NCBI RefSeq assembly: GCF_003572205.1
Contig: NZ_QXNY01000003.1
Span: forward strand, 248,001 to 312,000
Length of the DNA: 64,000 nucleotides
DNA from: Algihabitans albus
GTDB lineage: Bacteria > Pseudomonadota > Alphaproteobacteria > Kiloniellales > DSM-21159
Reading direction: 5' to 3'
Under the pieces are notes generated by a model, which saw only the letters and a list, made by a program, of their open reading frames with translations, had not been told where the DNA came from and made no database searches. A program made the translations under genes and the position numbers. Shown here piece after piece: positions 17,916-26,582 of this stretch (its first letter is position 1; each line of letters starts with the position of its first letter).

Positions 17916-18878
17916 CTAGCGAAGGTGGTCCGGCACGTTGTAGCCGGCCTCTTCGTAGTAGCGAATGGCTCCGGCGTGGAGCGGTGTGGTGGCGTAGTCC
18001 AAGGTGAGTTGGATCAGGTCGCTGTCCCCGATCGCCGGAAAACCGGCGCGCTGGGCCTCCACGTCTTCCATGACCGCCTTGACGATGTCGTAAGCCGTCT
18101 GTTCGTCCATGTCCGGCTGTGCCGAAACGGCGATCATGAAACCCCAGGTCTGGTAGGGTCCGGTGTTCTCCATCTCGCCGCCGGGCATGTCGACCAGCGA
18201 CAGTTCCGGCAGCTCTTCGGCGATCTTTGCGCGCTGTTCGTCGCTGATGCCCAAGACCTGAACCGGCGTGAAGGTGGCAATGTCGGTGGTCAAGGCATCG
18301 AACTTCGTTCCAACGGCGGACTTGATGAAACCGATCGCCCGCCGATCCTTGATCGCATCGGCGAGTTCACCATTGGTGCCGCGCACCCAGTCGGGTTCGA
18401 CGCCCAGCAGTTCCATCACTTGAAGCGACGTGGCTTCGGTCGAGGATCCCCGCTGGCCGGGACCGAAGTTCTGCCCGGCGAGATCCGCAATGTCGGTCAC
18501 ACCCGAATCCTGCCGAACGATCACATTCTGAGGCGCCAGGGAATAGGCCCAGAGCAGTTTCGATTCCACCGGCTCACCGTCGAAGCCCTTCACCCCGTAG
18601 TAGGCGTGGTAGAGCGTGGAGGTCGTGACGAGACCGATGTCCAGCTGGCCGCGCGACATCCGCTTCAGATTGTCGACCGTCGCGCCCGTCTCGACCACCG
18701 ATGCCTGATAGCCGTCCTGGCCGGAAACGATGTTCGCCAAGGCCGCGAAGTAAGCGTAGTGCGCCGATTGAGCGTTGGTTGCGCCGAAAGCGAGACGGGT
18801 CTGCGCTTCCGCGACACCGCCAAAGGCAGGTAACGCCACGGCCGCAACAGCGGCAAGCCGCAAGCAAGATTTCAACAT
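17916..18878 (-). CDS. TAXI-family TRAP transporter solute-binding protein
   Basis: Periplasmic binding protein of about 320 residues with a signal peptide (LRLAAVAAVALPAFGGVAEAQ). The N-terminal pattern LAFGATNAQSAHYAYFAALAN replaces the more usual TGGxxGxYYPxG of the family; later segments (GATVDNLKRMSRGQLDIGLVTTSTLYHAYYG, GQNFGPGQRGSSTE) are typical. Two in-frame ATGs lie 9 bp apart; I take the inner one (18878) because GGGAGG is only 2 nt from the outer one. It is the first gene of the operon, with a LacI-type operator about 80 bp upstream. Confidence 0.88.
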   Translation of the reverse strand: MLKSCLRLAAVAAVALPAFGGVAEAQTRLAFGATNAQSAHYAYFAALANIVSGQDGYQASVVETGATVDNLKRMSRGQLDIGLVTTSTLYHAYYGVKGFDGEPVESKLLWAYSLAPQNVIVRQDSGVTDIADLAGQNFGPGQRGSSTEATSLQVMELLGVEPDWVRGTNGELADAIKDRRAIGFIKSAVGTKFDALTTDIATFTPVQVLGISDEQRAKIAEELPELSLVDMPGGEMENTGPYQTWGFMIAVSAQPDMDEQTAYDIVKAVMEDVEAQRAGFPAIGDSDLIQLTLDYATTPLHAGAIRYYEEAGYNVPDHLR

Positions 18879-19300
18879 GATCCGCATAACCTCCCATGGT
18901 TTGTTTTCTTGATTGGCGATAAATCGCCTTTCTCCTGCTTATCGCTGCCGAAACAAAATTGCAAACGCTTTCAAATTCAACTCTAAACCCGTGATCGAGA
19001 AGTGAGAAAGTGACGCTCGCATCGCGCGTTTCAAAGCACCAACCGAAGATCGCGAAAGTCATCCGATCTAAAAATATCCAGTATTTTCATAGAGATAAGC
19101 ATTTCACCACAAACTGCGACCAGCTGCGACCTCGATCGACTGTTCTCTTGCAAAACATGACATTCGTTTGCATCCCCAGATGCCAAAGGGCAAGGTAGAA
19201 GCCTCGGGCCACACGATTCGACCTCCGTCGTGCCACCGCATCGCAGCCTCCGGTCCAGACTTTGCGTAGGATCCTGCCGTCGACCGAGTCCGGAGCCGGA
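18879..19300. promoter_or_regulatory. Divergent regulatory region between TAXI operon and LacI gene
   Basis: About 420 bases without a gene. It holds the LacI-type operator at 18959-18974, a 14-bp palindrome GGCGATAAATCGCC at 18915-18928 in the presumed TAXI leader, a second partial site (TTGCAAAAC at 19148-19156 facing CGTTTGCA at 19165-19172), and a small AAAATA/TATTTT repeat at 19071-19087. Two operators, one near each start, would fit repression of the operon with autoregulation. Confidence 0.5.
18959..18974. promoter_or_regulatory. LacI-family operator
   Basis: TTGCAAACGCTTTCAA. On the minus strand it contains TGAAAGCGTTTGCA, an almost ideal LacI/GalR-family site (central CG, half-sites of the TGnAAnCG type). 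It lies 81-96 bp upstream of the TAXI start and faces the LacI gene. On the minus strand it offers a TTGAAA or TTGCAA hexamer as a -35, so binding should block transcription. Confidence 0.7.
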
Positions 19301-20353
19301 ATGCCCAGCGAACCGAAACACCGATCCTCTCTCAAATCCAACGTGGCCCGCACAACGGCGGCCGACGTTGCGCGGGCCGCTGGGGTTTCGATCAGTGCCG
19401 TGTCACGGGCCTTCACGGCCAACGCGAGCATCGCCAAAGGCACCAAGACACGGGTGCTGAAAGCGGCCGACGCCCTAGGATATCAACCCAATCCCTTGGC
19501 ACGCGGGCTGATTACCCGACGCTCCGGCATGATCGCGCTTCTCATGACCGAGGTGACCAACCCCTTCTACCCCACCGTGCTGGAAACTTTCGCCCGGGCG
19601 CTGTCGAAGCGTGGAAAACACGTCATGCTTTTTACCCCAGCCGAAGACGAACCTCTGGAAGCGCTGCTACCGCGGGCCTTCGGCTACGGAGTGGAGGGCG
19701 TGGTCATCACGTCGGCCAAACCGACATCGGAGATGATGGCCGCCTGCGAAAGTGCCCCGGTGCCTGTCGTTCTGTTCAATCGGACGGTGGAGAGTTCCGC
19801 GATCAGCGCCGTCTGCTGCGACAACGAAGCCGGAGGGCGCACCATCGCCCGTTTCCTGGCTGAAGGGGGGCGCCGCCGCGCCGCCTTCGTCGCCGGCCTG
19901 GCCGGTGCCTCGACCAGCCTCTATCGCGAGCGGGGCTTCGCGGCGGGCCTGATCGAAGCCGGACTTTCCGCGCCGTTGCGGGCCGAAGGCCACTTCACCT
20001 TCGACGGCGGCCTGAAGGCTGCGGAGCACCTGTTGGCCTTAGAGGCACGGCCTGACGCCATCTTCGCGGCGAATGACATCATGGCGCTCGGCGTTCTCGA
20101 CGGGCTCCGTCGCGTCGGCGGCCTGCGGGTTCCGGAAGACATATGGGTAGTCGGCTTCGACGATATCGCGACGGCTGCTTGGCCCAGTTTCGGGCTGACA
20201 ACCTTCCGCCAGCCGATCAACCGCATGGTTGCGGAAACCTTGCGTATTCTGGACTTGGCCGAGACAGGTGCACCCGGATCGCCGAGCACCGTGCTCGTAC
20301 CGGGTCGCCTGATCGAGCGTGGGTCGACCGGAGCCCTTCAGCCGCGCTCGTGA
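19301..20353 (+). CDS. LacI-family transcriptional regulator
   Basis: 350 residues. The N-terminal HTH (TAADVARAAGVSISAVSRAFT, then hinge ALGYQPNPLARGL) is followed by a periplasmic-binding-protein-like effector domain (IALLMTEVTNPFY, GVEGVVITSA, AIFAANDIMALGVLDGL, VVGFDDI). I use the Met at 19301 because GGAG lies 5 nt upstream; an earlier in-frame Met at 19262 has none. It is divergent from the TAXI-TRAP-HpsN-like operon and is its probable repressor. It is convergent with the aldolase gene, with a 6-bp gap. Confidence 0.9.
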   Translation: MPSEPKHRSSLKSNVARTTAADVARAAGVSISAVSRAFTANASIAKGTKTRVLKAADALGYQPNPLARGLITRRSGMIALLMTEVTNPFYPTVLETFARALSKRGKHVMLFTPAEDEPLEALLPRAFGYGVEGVVITSAKPTSEMMAACESAPVPVVLFNRTVESSAISAVCCDNEAGGRTIARFLAEGGRRRAAFVAGLAGASTSLYRERGFAAGLIEAGLSAPLRAEGHFTFDGGLKAAEHLLALEARPDAIFAANDIMALGVLDGLRRVGGLRVPEDIWVVGFDDIATAAWPSFGLTTFRQPINRMVAETLRILDLAETGAPGSPSTVLVPGRLIERGSTGALQPRS

Positions 20354-20359
20354 GTTTCG

Positions 20360-21133
20360 CTACGCCTCGGACGCGTCGCTCAAGGACTTGATGCCCGCCG
20401 CCGTTTCCTTGGCTCCCTTTAGCATCCAGGCATGCTCGGAGGCGACGAAGAATAGCGAAAATCCGAAGCGACGCCATTCCTGTGCCTTTGCCACGTTCGG
20501 AACGAAAGTCGCGAAGGCCTTGCCGGCGGCCTTTGCGGAGGCGGCCACCTGTTCGATCTGAGCCATCAGCTCCGGCGACGCCTGGTCGGTCTTACCTAAG
20601 GCAACCGAAAGATCCGCCGGTCCGACAAACAAACCGTCGATGCCCGCGGTGGCCGCAATCTCGGCACTCGCGGCAACGCCCTCCGGCTCCTCGATCTGCG
20701 CAAGAACGACCGTTTCCTCCCGACTACGCGCCAGAACCTCGCCCATCGACTGAGTCGCATAGCCCGCCCAGCGGGTCGAACCCGCGAAGCCTCGCCCGCC
20801 ATGGCCGAAATGGGCGGCTTTGGCGATCGCCGCTGCCTTCTCGGCGCTGTCGACATGCGGTACGACCACACCAGTCGCACCGGCATCGAGCGCCTGCAGG
20901 ACAGCAACCGGAGTGGCTTCGGGCACACGGACCAGACAGGGCAGTCCGAGCGCCCCCCCCATAGCGAGGCAAGCGTCGATCCGGCCACGGTCGAAAGGCG
21001 CATGCTCGCCATCCAGGCACAAGAAGTCGAGACCCGACAGAGCCAGAACTTCGACCATCTCGATAGCGGGCGTCTTTACAAAAGTGCCGGCAAGCATCTC
21101 CCCAGCCGCCATCCGCGCCTTGAACTGTCCCAC
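20360..21133 (-). CDS. HpcH/HpaI-family aldolase
   Basis: 257-residue class II aldolase/citrate lyase-like barrel that cleaves 2-keto-hydroxy acids to pyruvate (or a related keto acid) and an aldehyde. Signatures: LDGEHAPFDRG (with the catalytic His region), VVVPHVDSAEKA, QIEEPEGVAA (metal-binding Glu) and FVGPADLSVALG (metal Asp). GTG start with AGGAG 5 nt upstream. It is last in the permease-TAXI-ComC-SlcC-aldolase series, 28 bp after the SlcC-like gene. The neighbouring 2-hydroxyacid dehydrogenases would supply a keto acid. Confidence 0.87.
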   Translation of the reverse strand: MGQFKARMAAGEMLAGTFVKTPAIEMVEVLALSGLDFLCLDGEHAPFDRGRIDACLAMGGALGLPCLVRVPEATPVAVLQALDAGATGVVVPHVDSAEKAAAIAKAAHFGHGGRGFAGSTRWAGYATQSMGEVLARSREETVVLAQIEEPEGVAASAEIAATAGIDGLFVGPADLSVALGKTDQASPELMAQIEQVAASAKAAGKAFATFVPNVAKAQEWRRFGFSLFFVASEHAWMLKGAKETAAGIKSLSDASEA

Positions 21134-21161
21134 GTTTTCTCCTTTCGATACTCTCCGATCG

Positions 21162-22160
21162 CTAGCGGTTCACCGCAGGCGACAGCTGATTGGCTGCAAG
21201 ATGACGGGGTTGAAAGGCCGTCATTTCAGGCAGAAGCGCGCCGGACAGAAAGTCCACCGCGTTCTGCGCAGAGCGTTCCGACATGCGTCGCGCTGCTTCT
21301 TTGGTCATGGCCGCGGAATGCGGTGTGAGGATGACGTCGGGTCGGTTGAGCAGCGGATCGTCTGACGCCGGCGGCTCCGAAGCCAGAACGTCCGTTGCAT
21401 AGATCGCCGGTCGTTTGTCGTTGAGGGCTGTCAGCAGCGCAGCTTCATCGACAATGCCGCCACGCGCCGTGTTGACGAGAATCGAGCCGAGCCGCATCTG
21501 CGCCAGCCGCCCCGCATCCAGGAGATTCACGGACTCGCTGGTATTGGGCAGATGGAGGCTGACGATATCCGCCTGGTCGAGGCCCTCTTCCAAAGTATCG
21601 ACACGCGACATTCCGGAGGTGAGGACGCTGTCCGGACTCAAGAAGGGGTCGTAAACCAAGCAGGCGGCCCCAAACGCTTCGACTCGCGACGCGAAGGCAC
21701 GCCCGATGCGCCCGAACCCGACGATGAGCACCTTCGAGCCCTGAAGCTCCCGCGCCCCCAGGTGATCACGCAGAGACCAGTTCGCACTGCGGACCGCTTC
21801 ATCGGCAACGGGCAAACGCTTGAGGCTGGCCAACACAAGCGTCATGGCATGTTCCGCAACCGAGACATAGTTGCTGTCCGCCGCCACCGCGACCGTGACG
21901 CCCATCTGCTGCATCAGGTCGAAATCGATATTGTCGCATCCGACCCCATGGCGTGAGACGAGCCGCAGACGCCCAGCTCGTTCGAAAACCTGTCGAGGAA
22001 GCTTGCGGCTACGAAGCACCAGAACCTCGGCGTTCGCCAGATGAGCGGCGATCTCAGGCTCGGTCGGATCGGGAAGATGCACGCACTCGATTTCTGGGAC
22101 TTCATGTAGAATCTTCAGACCGGCTTCGTGAATAGGGTCGAGCACCAGGACCTTCGCCAT
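21162..22160 (-). CDS. D-2-hydroxyacid dehydrogenase family, SlcC-like
   Basis: 332-residue NAD-dependent 2-hydroxyacid dehydrogenase of the phosphoglycerate-dehydrogenase superfamily. The Rossmann motif is VGFGRIGRAFASRV (GxGxxG), the catalytic Arg is in NTARGGIVDE, Glu in VLASEPPASDDPLL, and His in LTPHSAAMT. The start at 22160 has GAGGAG 9 nt upstream, giving a 2-bp gap to the preceding ComC-like gene, so the two are coupled. In the sulfolactate pathway SlcC and ComC oxidise opposite enantiomers of sulfolactate via a shared keto acid; the same pairing is seen here, but the substrate is not proven. Confidence 0.82.
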   Translation of the reverse strand: MAKVLVLDPIHEAGLKILHEVPEIECVHLPDPTEPEIAAHLANAEVLVLRSRKLPRQVFERAGRLRLVSRHGVGCDNIDFDLMQQMGVTVAVAADSNYVSVAEHAMTLVLASLKRLPVADEAVRSANWSLRDHLGARELQGSKVLIVGFGRIGRAFASRVEAFGAACLVYDPFLSPDSVLTSGMSRVDTLEEGLDQADIVSLHLPNTSESVNLLDAGRLAQMRLGSILVNTARGGIVDEAALLTALNDKRPAIYATDVLASEPPASDDPLLNRPDVILTPHSAAMTKEAARRMSERSAQNAVDFLSGALLPEMTAFQPRHLAANQLSPAVNR

Positions 22161-22162
22161 CG

Positions 22163-23284
22163 TTACACACTCCTCGCTTGCGGCCGGCTGGACTTCGTCA
22201 CGCGATCTTCTCGCCACTCGAGATCGAGTTCCGCGGCAACCTTTAGGATTGCTGTCAGGACAGGGCGCGGAACCGGGAGTCCCTGTTTGAGACGCTCGGC
22301 TCGGGTTCGTCTCTCCTTGTCGCCCGGAATCAAAACAGACTCAATTCCTTGCGCCGGTGCACGGCCTCGAACGAAATCGATGTAATGCGCCACTTCACCG
22401 CCGAACATGCCGAGATCATCGAAACGCGCCGGATCCAGAAAAACCGCGAGCATGCCGTTTCCGAACTCGCAGTCGCTCCGACCGTTCGTGCCGTTTCCGG
22501 TCAGTGCGCCTCCAAGGAGTTCACAGGCCAGCATGAGACCCGACCCCTTGTGATCCCCAAAGGCCCTGAGCGCTCCGGGACCGGCTTGCGGGTTTGGCGT
22601 ACGCTCTCTCAAGCTTTCACCGTAGAGCGCTTCGGGGTCGTCGGTCGGCAGCCCGTCGGCCGCCATCAAGGCATCGTGGGGAAGCCGGGTACCTCCGCGC
22701 GCGGCCACGAGAGCCTTACCTTCTGCAACCTTCGAGGTCGCGAAGTCCAGAATGAAGTCGTCGCCCTCCCGGTTGGGAATACCGATCGTGACCGGCGCCG
22801 TCGATCCTGCCCGCTGTGCGGTTCCGAAGGGGGCTACCAAACGAGAGCCCCCGACATTGACGAAGAAGAGACTGATGTAACCGGCCTCGGCCGCTTGTTC
22901 GGCATAGGCGCCGACCCTGCCAACGTGACCGGCCCGCCGCAGCACGATCACGCCTATGCCCTGCTCGCTGGCCAGGGCGATCCCCTCCGCCGTCGCCTCG
23001 CGTGCCAACCACTGCCCCATGCCCGATCCGCCGTCGAACTGGCGAGCCGCTCCGAACGTGGCGATCGTGGATAAAGATTGCCTTGCCCTGATCCGCCCCG
23101 TGCCCAACCAACTATGATACCGGGGGAGGCGAATCACACCATGGCTATCGTGCCCGCACAGACTGGCATCGACCAGATGAGCGGCCACACAGGTCGCCTC
23201 GTCGGAACTGCAGCCGTCCGCCAGCAGCACGTCGCCGATGAGCGACGTCAGCTGGTCAGGATCCGTGAGAACATCGTCCGTCAT
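22163..23284 (-). CDS. Ldh2-family (malate/L-lactate/ureidoglycolate/sulfolactate) dehydrogenase, ComC-like
   Basis: 373-residue member of the Ldh_2 NAD(P)-dependent oxidoreductases, a fold distinct from classical Rossmann dehydrogenases. Conserved segments include CGHDSHGVIRLPRY near the N-terminus, VLRRAGHVGRVGAYAEQAA, ITIGIPN-like VTIGIPNREG, FILDFATSKVAEGK and FGDHKGSGLMLACELLGG. It precedes the SlcC-like gene and follows a TAXI protein. A 7-bp inverted repeat lies just upstream of its start (23292-23310). Reduction/oxidation of one enantiomer of a 2-hydroxyacid is the likely role. Confidence 0.85.
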   Translation of the reverse strand: MTDDVLTDPDQLTSLIGDVLLADGCSSDEATCVAAHLVDASLCGHDSHGVIRLPRYHSWLGTGRIRARQSLSTIATFGAARQFDGGSGMGQWLAREATAEGIALASEQGIGVIVLRRAGHVGRVGAYAEQAAEAGYISLFFVNVGGSRLVAPFGTAQRAGSTAPVTIGIPNREGDDFILDFATSKVAEGKALVAARGGTRLPHDALMAADGLPTDDPEALYGESLRERTPNPQAGPGALRAFGDHKGSGLMLACELLGGALTGNGTNGRSDCEFGNGMLAVFLDPARFDDLGMFGGEVAHYIDFVRGRAPAQGIESVLIPGDKERRTRAERLKQGLPVPRPVLTAILKVAAELDLEWREDRVTKSSRPQARSV

Positions 23285-23291
23285 CTTGGCT

Positions 23292-23310
23292 TCTGTCGAA
23301 ACACGACAGA
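23292..23310. repeat. Inverted repeat upstream of the ComC-like gene
   Basis: TCTGTCG, 5 nt, CGACAGA: perfect 7-bp arms placed 8 nt before the start codon. It could fold over the ribosome binding region, which has no good GGAGG here, or be a protein site. The half TTCTGTCGA also occurs at 26413-26421 next to the dyad upstream of the permease gene. Confidence 0.4.
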
Positions 23311-23376
23311 CAGGTACATCGAGCTCTCCATCAGCAGGTCGCGCCTGAAGCTAGGGCGGGAGTCGGTCCGGCCGTC

Positions 23377-23403
23377 GGGCGGAGGATTCACAATCCCCCG
23401 CCC
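23377..23403. repeat. Hairpin following a TAXI binding-protein gene
   Basis: GGGCGGAGGATT, CAC loop, AATCCCCCGCCC: 12-bp stem with one A-C mismatch, between the TAXI gene stop (23413) and the ComC-like start (23284), without a long T-tract. Likely an mRNA stabiliser or partial attenuator. Confidence 0.55.
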
Positions 23404-23412
23404 AGGGCCGAC

Positions 23413-24351
23413 TCAGTTCGCCGCAACTTCCTTGAAGAAACGAGCAGATCCGGGATGCTGAGGAATACCGACGTCCTGCGCCAGCATGTCCGGGGTGGTC
23501 GAACGGAGAGCCGCGACGGCGATTCCGAGATCTTCCAGACGCTCGTGAATCGCACGCGTGACGCTGTAGATGGTCTCCTCGTCGACGTCGCAGTCGGCGA
23601 TCACATGGGTCCCGAAACTGACCGACTGCACGGGGCCGTCCATGTTGGAGTAAGCATCGGCAGGGATCGTGATCTGCGAGAAACCCGCATTCACTTCGAG
23701 CATCTGCTCGAACATGGCGTCGGTAATCGGCAGGAGCTTGAGGTCACGGGATGCACCCACGTCCATGATCACGCCAGCCGGGATGCCGGTCGCTTGAAAG
23801 AAGCCGTCCACTTGGCCGTCCTTCATCATGTTGACCTGGTCCGACATCGACGCAAAGTTCACCTGCTCGAGATCGTCATAGCTCAGCCCGACGGTCGAAA
23901 GCGTGAGACGTGCCAGTTGCTCGGCGGTGTTGCCGCGCGGCGTCACCGCAAGACGATGTCCGGCAAGTTCCTCGAACGACGTGATCTCTGGATTGACGAC
24001 GGCTGCCTGAATTACCTGCGGATAGAGGTAAGCGACATTGCAGATATCGGTGGTCGGCTCCGTGAAGGGTTCGCGGCCGAGCGTCGCATCGACGGCCGAG
24101 ATGTTGTTCGACATTCCAAGTTGAGCCAGACCCTGGGACACGGCCTGGATATTCGCAAGGCCACCACCCGGCCTCACCTGGATTGAAATATCGTCGAACA
24201 GCTCCTCGACCGCAGCCTTGATCGCGCCCCCGGTCGGATACCAGGAACCGCCAGGCGATCCGGTTACGAAAATCAGATTCTCATCCGCCATCGCAGGTCC
24301 CGCAGCCAGCACGGCAACCAGACTTACAGTCAGTTTCAGTCTCTTGAGCAT
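23413..24351 (-). CDS. TAXI-family TRAP transporter solute-binding protein
   Basis: 312-residue periplasmic protein with a signal peptide (LKLTVSLVAVLAAGPAMA). The diagnostic N-terminus reads FVTGSPGGSWYPTGGAIKAAVEE, the classical TAXI motif, then QVRPGGGLANIQAVSQGLAQLGMSNN. It follows its fused permease by 38 bp in the same operon, an order opposite to the 17.9-kb and 36.3-kb systems where the binding protein comes first. Presumed ligand: the 2-hydroxyacid (or precursor) handled by the two downstream dehydrogenases. Confidence 0.92.
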   Translation of the reverse strand: MLKRLKLTVSLVAVLAAGPAMADENLIFVTGSPGGSWYPTGGAIKAAVEELFDDISIQVRPGGGLANIQAVSQGLAQLGMSNNISAVDATLGREPFTEPTTDICNVAYLYPQVIQAAVVNPEITSFEELAGHRLAVTPRGNTAEQLARLTLSTVGLSYDDLEQVNFASMSDQVNMMKDGQVDGFFQATGIPAGVIMDVGASRDLKLLPITDAMFEQMLEVNAGFSQITIPADAYSNMDGPVQSVSFGTHVIADCDVDEETIYSVTRAIHERLEDLGIAVAALRSTTPDMLAQDVGIPQHPGSARFFKEVAAN

Positions 24352-24389
24352 TGTTATCCTCCCATAGTTTCAGATGCAGGTTTTTGTCG

Positions 24390-26246
24390 CTAGTCGATGC
24401 TGGCCGAAACCTTCTCTACGGCAAGGTTTCGGCGTTGCAGAAGGAACGCTAGGCACGCCAAGGCCAAGCCGACTGCGTCGGTGAGGAGGCCTTGGTAAAT
24501 GAGAAGGAACGCGGCGGCGACGAGCAGGAGGCGTTCCGGCATCTTCAGATGGCGCGTCAGATAGGCGTGCAGCCCGGCCGACAGAAATGTCACGCCGAGA
24601 ATGGCGGAGAGCGAAGCGAAGAGGATTTCGCCAAAGCTGCCCTGCATGATGAGCGCCGGCGAGTAGACGAACATGAAGGGGACGATGTAGCCGGTCAGTC
24701 CCAGCTTCGCCGCCGCAATACTGGATTCCCAGAGTTTGGCGCCGGAGATCGAGTTGGCCGCGAAGAGACCGATCGCTACGGGCGGCGTTATCGTGGACAT
24801 GATCGCGTAGTAGAGTGCGAAGAGGTGGGCGGCCTCCAGCGGCGTTCCAAGACGAACAAGAGCCGGAATGAGCAACGCGGTCTGAAGGATGTAGGCAGGT
24901 GTCGTCGGCAAGCCCATGCCGATAACGATCCCGGCGAGGGCGGTCAGAATCAGCGCCACAAGCATAGAGTCCTGAGAGATGCCGCGAATGAAGCTGGAGA
25001 ATTCCAGGCCGAGTCCGGAATGAACAATCACGCCAACCACGATACCTGCACAGGCACAGGCCATGGCGACCTGCACCGCATTGCGGACGCCATTCTCCAG
25101 CCCCTCCAACAGCAGAGCGAAGCTGAACTCGGCGCGCGTCTGCTTGCGCAGTAAAGTCGTGGGAAGGATCGAGAGAATTCCATAGAGCGCCGCGAATGCC
25201 GGCGAGAAACCGGCAAAGAGCGTGCCCATGATCACGATCAGGGGAATGATCTGGTGCCCACGCTCGCGCAGGACCTTCCAGATTTCGGGAATCTGGTCTT
25301 CCGGCAGACCGGAAAGCCCCTGGCGCTTTGCTTCGAAATGGATCGCGACAAAAACCGACACGAAGAAAAGCGTCGCCGGGATAAGCGCGATCAACATGAT
25401 GTTCAGGTAGCTGACCCCCATGATCTCGGCCATCACGAAGGCGGCGGCGCCCATCACCGGAGGCATGATCTGCCCGCCCGTCGATGCCACGGCTTCGACG
25501 CTGCCCGCGAAGGCGCGATTGTAGCCGAGCCGCTTCATCAGCGGGATGGTGTAGCTGCCGGTGGTCATGATGTTCGCCACCGCGCTGCCCGAGATCGATC
25601 CGAAGAACGCGGAGGACAGGCTCGCCACCTTTGCCGGCCCACCGGTGGTGCGGCCCGCGATTGCGGTGGAGAACTCGATAAAGAAGCGCCCTGTCCCCAA
25701 GCGCTCGGCCAATGCCCCGAAGAGTACGAAGAGAAACAGGAAGGTCGCCGAGACATTGAGCGGAATGCCAAAGATACCTTCGGTGGTCAGGTAGTTGACA
25801 TCGACGATATAGCCAGCGGTGAGCTGCCCCGTGACGAGCGCGTAGCCGACGAACGCCAAGGCGGTGATCGGCAACGCCGGACCCAAGGTGCGTCGGCAGC
25901 CTTCCAGCACGAGAAAGATCAGCCCCCATCCGAGCCAGAACTGCTCGCTTGCCGGCGGCGTGACGAACTGGAAGCGCATGTAGAGCGCTTCCTGATTCAC
26001 GATGAGATAGCCGACCGTTGCCAAAGAGCCCGCTATGAAGGCGATATCGAGCCCGACGGCGAGCGGCGTGGTGCGCCGGGCCTGTGGAAAGAGAAGGAAC
26101 ACCAGCACCAAGGCCAAGGCCAGGTGCGTGCCGCGGAAGGTGAAAGGTTGGGGCGCGCCGAAGAGAACGACGTCGAAATGGAACAGGATCATGCCCGCCA
26201 TGAGCGCGAGCGTAAGAGAGCGGAGCCAGAACCGCTGCTTGATCAC
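24390..26246 (-). CDS. TRAP transporter fused 4TM-12TM permease (TAXI-associated)
   Basis: 618-residue multi-spanning permease. The core signatures [73 protein letters not shown] and STITPPVAIGLFAANSI are intact. GTG start at 26246; the upstream ribosome site is weak. It is first in the permease-TAXI-ComC-SlcC-aldolase series, downstream of a 336-bp region with a strong GntR-type dyad. It imports an organic anion with a cation gradient, by family. Confidence 0.91.
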   Translation of the reverse strand: MIKQRFWLRSLTLALMAGMILFHFDVVLFGAPQPFTFRGTHLALALVLVFLLFPQARRTTPLAVGLDIAFIAGSLATVGYLIVNQEALYMRFQFVTPPASEQFWLGWGLIFLVLEGCRRTLGPALPITALAFVGYALVTGQLTAGYIVDVNYLTTEGIFGIPLNVSATFLFLFVLFGALAERLGTGRFFIEFSTAIAGRTTGGPAKVASLSSAFFGSISGSAVANIMTTGSYTIPLMKRLGYNRAFAGSVEAVASTGGQIMPPVMGAAAFVMAEIMGVSYLNIMLIALIPATLFFVSVFVAIHFEAKRQGLSGLPEDQIPEIWKVLRERGHQIIPLIVIMGTLFAGFSPAFAALYGILSILPTTLLRKQTRAEFSFALLLEGLENGVRNAVQVAMACACAGIVVGVIVHSGLGLEFSSFIRGISQDSMLVALILTALAGIVIGMGLPTTPAYILQTALLIPALVRLGTPLEAAHLFALYYAIMSTITPPVAIGLFAANSISGAKLWESSIAAAKLGLTGYIVPFMFVYSPALIMQGSFGEILFASLSAILGVTFLSAGLHAYLTRHLKMPERLLLVAAAFLLIYQGLLTDAVGLALACLAFLLQRRNLAVEKVSASID

Positions 26247-26582
26247 AGGGCGGGCCTTACGGGCCGGCCGATATCCCGGGTCATTTCAACTCTCCCGCCA
26301 ACCCCGTTACAGATGCGGGATTGGACCACTATCGCCGACAGCCCTGCCAGGAGAGTGCAAGCGTTTCCTCGACCTACTCACTGTTTCTTCTGTTCTTGCC
26401 GCCTAAGGTCATTTCTGTCGACGAAATTGTCAACAATTTCATCTACGATCTTAGCGGCGCAGCGTTCTTTTCACATCTGGCGGGTAAAGAGGCGTTGGCC
26501 GGAACGCGTGTAGGTTCTGTTGAACCGCGCTTACTCAGTTTTGAACAGCCACGACATCCAGCAAGCGAAGCCGCGGGAAGGG
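26247..26582. promoter_or_regulatory. Regulatory region upstream of the second TAXI-TRAP operon
   Basis: 336 bases between the GntR gene and the permease, without a credible gene. It contains the dyad at 26423-26440 and, directly beside it, TTTCTGTCGACGAAA (26412-26426). The promoter of the permease operon must lie here or the genes are read through from the GntR gene. Confidence 0.45.
26423..26440. promoter_or_regulatory. GntR/FCD-type operator
   Basis: GAAATTGTCAACAATTTC: perfect 8-bp arms around CA. The core TTGTnnACAA is the type of site bound by FadR/FCD-family GntR regulators, and an FCD-type GntR gene ends 143 bp away. It is 177 bp upstream of the permease start, which would leave a long leader or imply an unseen promoter close to it. 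Confidence 0.65.
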
